The notes below the pieces were generated by a model. The model worked only from the letters and a program-made list of their open reading frames with translations. It was not told the DNA's origin and did not search any database. Positions 1 through 5,832 of a stretch of DNA of 9,433 nucleotides are shown piece after piece. The DNA lies in assembly GCA_023436945.1 (NCBI GenBank), contig JAEZHG010000237.1:1-9433 (forward strand), written 5' to 3'. Both the position numbers and the translations under genes were made by a program. Origin of the DNA: Pseudomonadota bacterium. Lineage in GTDB: Bacteria > Pseudomonadota > Alphaproteobacteria > Caulobacterales > Caulobacteraceae. The first letter of the stretch is position 1. The number at the start of each line of letters is the position of its first letter.

Positions 1-293
1 CCAGCGCCAAGAACCGCCAGACCCTGCAATCGACGCTGCCTGCCCGAATGGAAGCCGTCGACAAGGGGCAAGCCATGCGCCGCGTTGCCGTCCGCGCCAC
101 AACTCCGGATCGTCTTCCGGTCTGCGGGGCTCTCGAAGACGGTCTTTATGTGCTGGGCGGCATGGGATCGCGTGGCTTCTGCGCCTCACCCCTACTCGCC
201 GAACATCTGGCGGCAGAGATTGCACAGACCCCCTCGCCTCTACCGTCCCAATGGATTTCGCGCCTGTCACCGATGAGGTTCACAGCTTCATAG
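1..293 (+). CDS. mnmC: MnmC, tRNA 5-methylaminomethyl-2-thiouridine biosynthesis protein, C-terminal fragment
   Basis: This is the 3' end of a gene that begins left of the window. The frame is open from position 3 (first whole codon) to the TAG at 291-293, leaving about 96 residues. The run TPDRLPVCGAL followed by GLYVLGGMGSRGFCASPLL and AEHLAAEI matches the end of the FAD-dependent oxidoreductase domain of MnmC, where E. coli has LGSRGLCSAPL in the same place. In the known family this domain oxidatively removes the carboxymethyl group from cmnm5(s2)U at the tRNA wobble position. In bifunctional forms a separate N-terminal methyltransferase domain then makes mnm5(s2)U. The visible part cannot show whether this copy is bifunctional or oxidase-only. 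The residues after PSPLP are a short, poorly conserved tail. No terminator is seen before the next gene, 65 bp downstream. A different DAO-fold oxidoreductase is possible but less likely. Confidence 0.85.
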   Translation, partial: SAKNRQTLQSTLPARMEAVDKGQAMRRVAVRATTPDRLPVCGALEDGLYVLGGMGSRGFCASPLLAEHLAAEIAQTPSPLPSQWISRLSPMRFTAS

Positions 294-322
294 TCATGGA
301 CTTATGGCACTTTACGTGCGAC

Positions 323-345
323 CTTGAATAACATTGGTATTCAAG
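323..345. promoter_or_regulatory. 23-bp dyad, candidate operator or leader hairpin
   Basis: The sequence has arms CTTGAATA and TATTCAAG around a 7-bp centre. Counting the centre, 10 of 11 base pairs are symmetric about T334; the only break is A331 against G337. The dyad ends against the ribosome-binding site (AAGAAAGG, 343-350) of the lipoprotein gene, so it lies in the promoter or 5' leader. There is no T-run, so it is not a typical terminator for mnmC. An operator for a dimeric repressor is the simplest reading. A short leader hairpin is the alternative. Confidence 0.4.
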
Positions 346-358
346 AAAGGCCGTGACC

Positions 359-811
359 ATGAAAGTCTATTCGTCTCTGGCGGTCCTCGCCGCGACTGTA
401 TCGTTCGCCGCCTGCGCACCGACCGCTACTCCGGATAGACTGCAACTGGCCTCTGCCGATGGCGCTGATGCCCAGTCCTGCCTCTATATGAATCAGGTGA
501 CCGGGTATCGTAATGCCGATGAGAACAAGCTTCTGATCACCGCCTCACTAGGTCGCGCTCTCGAGGCAGACTTCGTTGGCCGCTGCCCTGAGATGGACCC
601 GACCGTCCATATCCAGATCCGCCCCGAGAAGACCGTCAGCTCGCGCCTGTGCAATGGCGACTATGCCCGACTGACCATCTCCAATCTCAGAAGCGAAGAT
701 AGCCAGTGCCGCGTTCGCATCGCGCGTCTGCTCACCGAAGAAGAAGCTTCGGCCAGCCTGCGCAAGAATGGCGGCCAACTTATCGGGCGTACCTCGCAAC
801 TTGCCCACTAA
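359..811 (+). CDS. Small cysteine-rich lipoprotein, DUF6491-like
   Basis: The gene encodes 150 residues. I chose ATG 359 over an in-frame GTG at 353 because AAGAAAGG (343-350) is 8 nt from the ATG and only 2 nt from the GTG. Residues 1-18 form a signal peptide ending in the lipobox FAAC, with Cys19 the predicted lipid-bearing residue, so the mature protein should be membrane-anchored in the envelope. Four more cysteines follow, at 41, 76, 98 and 117, enough for two disulfides in the periplasm. The pattern SCLYMNQVTGY, then GRCPEM, then SRLCNGDYARL resembles the DUF6491 family of small alphaproteobacterial lipoproteins, whose function is unknown. The family call is from memory of the pattern and is moderately sure. 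The C-terminal part (LLTEEEASASLRK) is charged and probably helical. A 23-bp dyad precedes the gene. It stands alone, 65 bp after mnmC and 179 bp before the efflux operon. Confidence 0.8.
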   Translation: MKVYSSLAVLAATVSFAACAPTATPDRLQLASADGADAQSCLYMNQVTGYRNADENKLLITASLGRALEADFVGRCPEMDPTVHIQIRPEKTVSSRLCNGDYARLTISNLRSEDSQCRVRIARLLTEEEASASLRKNGGQLIGRTSQLAH

Positions 812-843
812 TACCGCCATGGCAGATGTGTCACCACAGAGGC

Positions 844-869
844 AATAACTTACACTATTGTAAGGTATT
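844..869. promoter_or_regulatory. 26-bp dyad, candidate TetR-type operator for the efflux operon
   Basis: The left arm AATAACTTACA and the right arm TGTAAGGTATT are separated by CTAT. Eleven of 13 position pairs are complementary; the mismatches are 848/865 and 855/858. The length, AT-rich arms and TTACA...TGTAA core resemble operators of TetR/AcrR-family repressors, which commonly control RND pumps. The dyad lies 122 bp upstream of the adaptor start. No TetR-family gene is present in the window, so the regulator would be encoded elsewhere. That it is an operator is inference; the symmetry is seen directly. Confidence 0.45.
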
Positions 870-880
870 TATGTTCTCTG

Positions 881-909
881 TTGGTGGGTGTAGAAGAAAC
901 CGCTAAAAG
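881..909 (+). promoter_or_regulatory. Candidate housekeeping promoter, Caulobacter type
   Basis: TTGGTGG (881-887) and GCTAAAAG (902-909) are 14 bp apart. They match the published Caulobacter housekeeping pattern TTGACGS-N10-14-GCTANAWC at 5 of 7 and 7 of 8 positions. Transcription would start near 915, inside the left arm of the hairpin at 906-941, and would read into the efflux operon. The dyad at 844-869 lies just upstream. This is a pattern match only. Confidence 0.3.
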
Positions 910-941
910 CGCCTTCACGTATTTATAAGTGAAGGCGCTTT
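906..941 (+). terminator. 13-bp perfect hairpin, probable terminator after the lipoprotein gene
   Basis: AAAGCGCCTTCAC (906-918) and GTGAAGGCGCTTT (929-941) pair perfectly around a 10-nt loop. An A-run precedes the hairpin and the tail reads TTTCTTATT, so it looks like an intrinsic terminator with a short, imperfect U-tract. It ends the lipoprotein transcript about 95 nt past the stop codon. It also lies between the 844-869 dyad and the adaptor gene, so it could instead act as an attenuator in the pump leader or as an operator overlapping the promoter. Confidence 0.6.
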
Positions 942-990
942 CTTATTGCCTTCGCCCCATCACCTCTCGCGCCGTGAGATCATCGATTTA

Positions 991-2115
991 ATGCGTCCGC
1001 TCCTCTCCCCTTCGCGTCGTTTCGCCATTGCAGCCGCCGTCGCTACACTTGCCCTAGCCGCCTGTGGCGGAGAGCCGGAAAAGCGCGAGGTCGCCACAAC
1101 GACCGTCAGCGCGATCACCACTGCCATGGCCACCCTGCCCCGCACGGTCGTCGCCTCCGGCACGGTCACGGCATGGGAAGAGGTTCCGGTCGGTGCCGAA
1201 ACCGGCGGCCTGACCGCCACGGTCGTCCATGTCGATGAAGGCACCTATGTCCGTCAGGGCCAGCCGCTGGTCCAGATGAACGACGTGCTCCTGCGCGCCC
1301 AGCTTCGCCAGCAACAGGCCGCCGTCCAGACCGCAGAGGCCAATGTCGCGCGCGATGACGCAGCCTTGGCCCGCGCTCAGGAACTGAAGGAAAAGGGCTT
1401 CCTGTCGCAAGCGGCTCTTGATCGCGCCCTTGCTGATCAACTGGCATCGTCCGCCAACCTCGCCTCGGCCCGCGCAGGGCTGGCCGAGACCCAGACCCGC
1501 GTCAATCAGGCCGTGATCCGCGCCCCCGTCTCGGGTCTTGTCGTCAGCCGCAGCGTGACCCGTGGCCAGATCATCCAGCCGGGTGTGGAGTTGTTCCGCA
1601 TCGTCCGTGACGGCCGTCTGGAACTGGACGCTCAGGTGCCGGAAACCGAACTGGCCAGCCTGTCGGCAGGCCAGAGCGCCCGCATCACCTCGTCCCAGAC
1701 CGAGCCTTCGACCGGCACCATCCGTATCGTGACGCCGCAAGTCGATGGACAGCCCCGCCTCGGCATCGCCCGCATCAGCCTGCAACCCAACAGCGGCCTG
1801 AAGCCCGGCATGTTCGCCCGCGCCGAAATCTCTGCCGGTACGCGTGACGCCATCACCGTGCCAAACGCGGCGGTGCTCTATCGCGACAACAAGGCGGGCG
1901 TCTATGTGATCGCCCAGAACAACACCGTCACCTTCAAGCCCGTGCGCGTGCTGATGCGTGATGAAACATCATCCTCGCTGGAAGGCATTGAGGCCGGTGT
2001 GCGCATCGCCGTCGATGGCGCAGGTTTCCTCAGCGACGGCGATACGGTCAGCGTTCAGGCACCTGTCCGCAACGCTCCGGCAGCCCCTGCTGCCGCAGCC
2101 GCTCCTGCCAAGTAA
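991..2115 (+). CDS. RND efflux periplasmic adaptor subunit (HlyD/AcrA family lipoprotein)
   Basis: The gene encodes 374 residues, typical for the family. The protein bridges an inner-membrane RND pump to an outer-membrane channel. Residues 1-24 are a lipoprotein signal peptide (SPSRRFAIAAAVATLALAAC) with lipid Cys25. A biotinyl-lipoyl-like half-motif follows at about 65-95 (GGLTATVVHVDEGTYVRQGQ). The alpha-helical hairpin, rich in Gln, Ala and Leu, spans about 98-170. The second lipoyl half follows at AVIRAPVSGLV (174-184). The beta-barrel comes next, then the membrane-proximal domain (ITVPNAAVLYRDN). The last residues are a Pro/Ala-rich tail. An in-frame TTG at 946 has a GAAGG 10 nt upstream, but it would give an overlong n-region; ATG 991 gives a normal signal peptide, although its ribosome-binding site (GTGAG, 974-978) is weak. 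The pump gene starts 15 nt downstream, so the two are surely one operon. Substrate is unknown. Confidence 0.95.
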   Translation: MRPLLSPSRRFAIAAAVATLALAACGGEPEKREVATTTVSAITTAMATLPRTVVASGTVTAWEEVPVGAETGGLTATVVHVDEGTYVRQGQPLVQMNDVLLRAQLRQQQAAVQTAEANVARDDAALARAQELKEKGFLSQAALDRALADQLASSANLASARAGLAETQTRVNQAVIRAPVSGLVVSRSVTRGQIIQPGVELFRIVRDGRLELDAQVPETELASLSAGQSARITSSQTEPSTGTIRIVTPQVDGQPRLGIARISLQPNSGLKPGMFARAEISAGTRDAITVPNAAVLYRDNKAGVYVIAQNNTVTFKPVRVLMRDETSSSLEGIEAGVRIAVDGAGFLSDGDTVSVQAPVRNAPAAPAAAAAPAK

Positions 2116-2130
2116 GGTCGGGACAGGTCG

Positions 2131-5100
2131 ATGAACAACATCTCTTCATGGGCGATCAAAAACCCGATCCCCATCATCCTGATGTTCCTGCTGCTGACGC
2201 TGGCAGGGATGGTCGGTTTCAGCTCGATGCGGATCAACAACTATCCGGACATCGAGTTTCCTCTGGTCACCGTAACCGCAGCGCGCCCCGGCGCGGCCCC
2301 TGCGGAAATGGAGGTTCAGGTCACGCGCATCATCGAAGACTCGCTGGCGGGTCTGTCGGGCGTGCGCAACACCACCTCACAGGTGATGGACGGCGTCTCG
2401 ACCACCCTTATCGAGTTCGAACTGGGCACCGACACCGAGCGCGCCACCAACGATGTGCGCAACGCCGTCAGCGGTATCCGCGGCAGCCTGCCTCAAGACA
2501 TGCAGGAGCCGAACGTCCAGCGCATCGACGTGACGGGCGACAACCTGATCACCTATGTGGTCAGTTCGCCCACCATGTCGCCGGAACAACTGAGCTGGTA
2601 CATCGACAATGAACTGACGCGCCGCCTGCTGGCGCTGGGCGGTGTGGGCGAAGTGACCCGCTCGGGCGGTGTGGATCGTGAGATCCGCATCGAACTGGAT
2701 CCCCAGCGACTGTCTGCCTATGGCGTGACCGCCGCTCAGGTCAGTCAGGCCCTGACCAGCGTGAACAACAACCTGCCCGGTGGCCGCGTCACCCTCGCAG
2801 GGTCCGAGCGTTCAATCCGCACTCTGGGTTCGGCCACCTCTATCGAGCAACTGCGCGAGACGCTGGTGCCGCTGAACAACGGCGGCTCGGTGCGTCTGGC
2901 CGACCTTGGCGAGGTGATGGACAAGTGGGGCGAGCCGCGCCGTCTGGCCCGCTATAACGGTCAGGAAGCCGTCACCTTCGGCTTCAAACGCACGCGAGAG
3001 GCTTCCGAGGTCAAGGTTGCAGAGGCTGTCCGTGCCGAGGTCGCCAAGATCAACGGCTCCCAGGACGAGGTGAAAATCTCGGTTGTGAACGCCAAGGTCA
3101 AGGAGATCGAGGAAGCCTACTTCGCCTCGCTCGAAGCCCTGATCCTCGGTGCCATTCTGGCCGTGATCGTGGTGTTCATCTTCCTGCGTGACTGGCGCGC
3201 GACGGTGATTGCGGCGGTGGCCATGCCCCTGTCGCTGATCCCCACCTTTGCGCTGCTGGCCCCGATGGACCAGTCGCTGAACGTCATTACGCTTCTGGCG
3301 CTGTCACTGACCATCGGCATTCTGGTTGATGACGCCATCGTGGAAATCGAGAACATCGTGCGTCACATGCGCGATGGCAAACCGCCCTATGAGGCCGCCT
3401 TCGAGGCCGCCGACGAGATCGGTCTGGCCGTTATGGCCACCACCGGCACCATCATCGCCGTGTTTGCGCCCGTCGGCTTCATGCCTGGCATCATTGGCCA
3501 GTTCTTCAAGGCCTTTGCTCTGGCGGCCTGTATCTCGGTCTTCTTCTCGCTGGTGGTCGCCCGTACCGTTACGCCGCTGATGGCCGCCTTCATGCTGAAG
3601 CACACCAACCACGAGGACAAAGACCCGCGCTGGATGCCCGGTTATCTGCGCCTCCTGAAATGGTGCCTTGGCCATCGCTGGCTGGTGTTTGTGGCGGGCT
3701 TTGCCTTCCTCGTTCTGTCTATCGGTGCGGCCGTCGTCACCAAGATGTCGTTCGAGTTCATGTCGCCCAAGGACGAAAGCCGCGCGGCCTTCCAGGTCGA
3801 GCTGCCGCCGGGTGGTACTCTGCGCCAGACCGATGAACTGGTGCAGGAAGTCACCCGCCGTCTTGAAGCACGCCCCGAGGTCATCTCCACCTATGCCGCC
3901 ATCGGCGGTCAGGAAGTGACTCAGGCGAACATTCAGGCCGACATGGTCTCTCGCGGTAGCCGCGACATGAGCCAGCAAGAGTTCCAGCGCATCATGGTCG
4001 ATGAGCTGAAGACCATCCCCGGCATCCGCATCCGTGCGGGTATCGCGCAGGAAGGCGGCGGTCCGGGTGACGGCACCAGCTACACCTTCTCGCTGCTGGG
4101 TGATGATCCGGCCAAGCTGGAAGAGGCTGCCCGCAAGATCGAGAACGACATGAAGGGCATCAAGGGGCTGGCCAATGTGGTCAACACCTCGGCCATTGCC
4201 CGTCCAGAAATCATCATCAAGCCGCGCCCCGATGCGGCGGCCCTGATGGGGGTTTCAGCCGGCGCGATCTCGCAGGCTGTGCGCGTGGCCACCATCGGTG
4301 ACGTGGACCAGAACCTGCCCAAATATAATCTGGGCGACCGTCAGGTCCCGATCCGTCTGCAACTGACCGAAAGCGCGCGCGAGGATCTGTCGATCATCGA
4401 GAGCCTGCGCGTGCCGACCAACTCCGGCTCGACCGTGCCGCTGTCGGCTGTGGCGGATATTGAATATGGCGCAGGCGCTGCCTCTGTCTCGCGCCGTGAC
4501 CGCGCCCGACAGGTCAACATCAAGGCTGAGCTGGATGGTATCACCACCGGCGCAGCCGCCGTGGCCGTCAACAACCTCGACAGCGTGAAGAACCTGCCCG
4601 ATGGCGTCCGTCAGGTGGCCGCAGGCGACGAAGAGTTCATCCGCGAAATGCTCACCGGATTTGGCATCGCCTTCGCGGCGGGCATCCTGCTGATGTATGC
4701 GGTCCTTACCCTGCTGTTCAAATCCTTCGCCTATCCGATCACCATCATGGCGGCCCTGCCGCTGGCTATCGGCGGGGCAATCCTGGGCCTGATCATCATG
4801 GGCAAGACCTTCTCGCTGTCGGCCCTGATCGGGGTGCTGATGCTGATGGGTATTGCGGCGAAAAACTCCATCCTGCTGGTGGACTATGTGATTCTTGCGG
4901 AAAAGGATGGCATGAGCCGCTTTGACGCCATCATGGACGCCGCCCACAAACGCGCCCGTCCGATCCTGATGACCACCTTCGCCATGGGCGCAGGCATGGT
5001 GCCGATTGCACTGGGCATCGGGGCCGACGTGGCCTTCCGTGCGCCGATGGCGATTGCTGTGCTGGGCGGGTTGATCTCTTCGACCTTCCTGTCCCTCCTC

Positions 5101-5241
5101 TACATTCCGGCGGGCTTCACCAACGTGGACGATATCGCGCAGTTCGCACGACGCCGCCTGCACATGCGTTTTGAAGACCAGTTCAAACCGGCAGAAGGCA
5201 GCCCACACGCCAACAGCATCAACACCGGGCCTGACGCCTGA
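2131..5241 (+). CDS. RND efflux pump, HAE1-type inner-membrane transporter
   Basis: The gene encodes 1036 residues, full length for the AcrB/HAE1 class. The pump uses the proton gradient to export hydrophobic or amphiphilic compounds from the periplasm or membrane. The layout is standard. TM1 is near residues 11-32. The first large periplasmic loop (to about 330) includes PDIEFPLVTVTAARPGAAP. TM2-6 span about 333-490 and TM7 about 517-540. The second large loop runs to about 840, and TM8-12 to about 1005. Proton-relay residues are present: Asp400 and Asp401 in TM4 (GILVDDAIVEIENI) and Lys911 in TM10 (GIAAKNSILLVDYV), matching Asp407, Asp408 and Lys940 of AcrB. GGGACAGG just before the ATG serves as the ribosome-binding site. 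A strong terminator follows, so no outer-membrane channel gene is co-transcribed. The family suggests drug or solvent export, but the sequence does not show the substrate. Confidence 0.97.
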   Translation: MNNISSWAIKNPIPIILMFLLLTLAGMVGFSSMRINNYPDIEFPLVTVTAARPGAAPAEMEVQVTRIIEDSLAGLSGVRNTTSQVMDGVSTTLIEFELGTDTERATNDVRNAVSGIRGSLPQDMQEPNVQRIDVTGDNLITYVVSSPTMSPEQLSWYIDNELTRRLLALGGVGEVTRSGGVDREIRIELDPQRLSAYGVTAAQVSQALTSVNNNLPGGRVTLAGSERSIRTLGSATSIEQLRETLVPLNNGGSVRLADLGEVMDKWGEPRRLARYNGQEAVTFGFKRTREASEVKVAEAVRAEVAKINGSQDEVKISVVNAKVKEIEEAYFASLEALILGAILAVIVVFIFLRDWRATVIAAVAMPLSLIPTFALLAPMDQSLNVITLLALSLTIGILVDDAIVEIENIVRHMRDGKPPYEAAFEAADEIGLAVMATTGTIIAVFAPVGFMPGIIGQFFKAFALAACISVFFSLVVARTVTPLMAAFMLKHTNHEDKDPRWMPGYLRLLKWCLGHRWLVFVAGFAFLVLSIGAAVVTKMSFEFMSPKDESRAAFQVELPPGGTLRQTDELVQEVTRRLEARPEVISTYAAIGGQEVTQANIQADMVSRGSRDMSQQEFQRIMVDELKTIPGIRIRAGIAQEGGGPGDGTSYTFSLLGDDPAKLEEAARKIENDMKGIKGLANVVNTSAIARPEIIIKPRPDAAALMGVSAGAISQAVRVATIGDVDQNLPKYNLGDRQVPIRLQLTESAREDLSIIESLRVPTNSGSTVPLSAVADIEYGAGAASVSRRDRARQVNIKAELDGITTGAAAVAVNNLDSVKNLPDGVRQVAAGDEEFIREMLTGFGIAFAAGILLMYAVLTLLFKSFAYPITIMAALPLAIGGAILGLIIMGKTFSLSALIGVLMLMGIAAKNSILLVDYVILAEKDGMSRFDAIMDAAHKRARPILMTTFAMGAGMVPIALGIGADVAFRAPMAIAVLGGLISSTFLSLLYIPAGFTNVDDIAQFARRRLHMRFEDQFKPAEGSPHANSINTGPDA

Positions 5242-5258
5242 CCAATACCCAACTGATC

Positions 5259-5289
5259 AAACCCCCGGCCTGACGGTCGGGGGTTTTTT
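5259..5289 (+). terminator. Intrinsic terminator of the efflux operon
   Basis: AAACCCCCGGCC (5259-5270) pairs with GGTCGGGGGTTT (5275-5286) around the tetraloop TGAC. The 12-bp stem contains one G-T wobble. Six T residues (5284-5289) follow the GC-rich part. It lies 17 nt after the pump stop codon and ends 18 nt before the next start codon. Confidence 0.92.
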
Positions 5290-5307
5290 CATATTCGGAA
5301 CAATCCC

Positions 5308-5760
5308 ATGAAGCCCTCAGCCCGCGCCCTGTGGGACGCCTATCGCAGCCGGTACCCCGATGCGCCGCTGGAGCCGTACGAGACCTTCCCCTTCTGCGAC
5401 AACCAGGAGGATGCGGACATCTGCGCCGATCTGGTGGTGCGCGGCATCAAGCGGGCCACCGCCGCCTCGGTTCTTGAACTGGAGCTGGCAGGCATGCGCC
5501 AGCCCATAGTGGGTGACGTGTCCGTCGTGACCCGATGGGATGGCGAGGCGGTCGCCGTCATCGAAACCACCCATGTCGAGATCAGACGGCTGGACGATGT
5601 GGACGAGGCATTTGCCGCGCGTGAGGGCGAAGGCGACGGCACCCTGAAATGGTGGCGCGAGATGCACGAGGCCTATTACAACCGCGCCCTTGCCGGTTCC
5701 AGCTTCAAGGTGGATGGCGACCTGCTGATCGTCTGCGAGCATTTCGAGCGGGTTCTCTGA
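5308..5760 (+). CDS. ASCH-domain protein (DUF984 type)
   Basis: The gene encodes 150 residues, the usual size for a single ASCH domain, a PUA-like fold that binds RNA or nucleosides. Diagnostic elements appear in order: an N-terminal helix around Trp9; FPFCDNQEDADICADLVVRG (27-46), where the family often has FGD; GIKRATAAS (46-54) with the conserved Lys and Thr; a central beta strand AVIETTHVEI (83-92); EGEGDGTLKWWREMH (106-120); and the C-terminal VCEHFERV. Some characterised ASCH proteins are nucleases or amidohydrolases acting on RNA or modified nucleosides (for example YqfB on N4-acetylcytidine), but the substrate cannot be read here. ATG 5308 follows a weak CGGAA. The gene starts only 18 nt after the efflux terminator and is convergent with the TonB receptor. 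Its likely cytoplasmic RNA role has no clear link to its neighbours. Confidence 0.9.
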   Translation: MKPSARALWDAYRSRYPDAPLEPYETFPFCDNQEDADICADLVVRGIKRATAASVLELELAGMRQPIVGDVSVVTRWDGEAVAVIETTHVEIRRLDDVDEAFAAREGEGDGTLKWWREMHEAYYNRALAGSSFKVDGDLLIVCEHFERVL

Positions 5761-5775
5761 CCCAAGCTCACGGAC

Positions 5776-5808
5776 AAACAAAAAGGCGGCTGGATCGCTC
5801 CAGCCGCC
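5776..5808 (-). terminator. Intrinsic terminator of the TonB-dependent receptor gene
   Basis: GGCGGCTGGA (5785-5794) and TCCAGCCGCC (5799-5808) form a perfect 10-bp stem with the loop TCGC. Read on the minus strand, the hairpin is followed by TTTTTGTTTG, an excellent U-tract, and lies 24 nt past the receptor stop codon. On the plus strand no T-run follows, so termination of the convergent ASCH gene here would be weak. Confidence 0.88.
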
Positions 5809-5832
5809 AAGTTGCTCGATAGTTTTACAGGA

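Noticed and set aside
706..906. A 66-codon open frame running past the lipoprotein gene into the intergenic region
   Set aside because: It overlaps the lipoprotein in another frame, has Arg/His-rich shadow composition, and no start signals.
946..990. Upstream TTG start for the adaptor, preceded by GAAGG
   Set aside because: It would add 15 residues before a normal lipoprotein signal peptide and place the ribosome-binding site in the hairpin arm. ATG 991 gives a standard n-region and lipobox.
5170..5187. TTTGAA and TTCAAA inverted repeat inside the pump gene
   Set aside because: It has short arms within conserved coding sequence and no positional link to a start or stop, so it is likely incidental.
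4255..5208. A 317-codon minus-strand open frame inside the pump gene, with similar ones at 3304-3978 and 1054-1785
   Set aside because: These are shadows of GC-rich coding sequence, His/Gln/Gly/Asp-rich without family features, and overlap well-recognised adaptor and pump genes.
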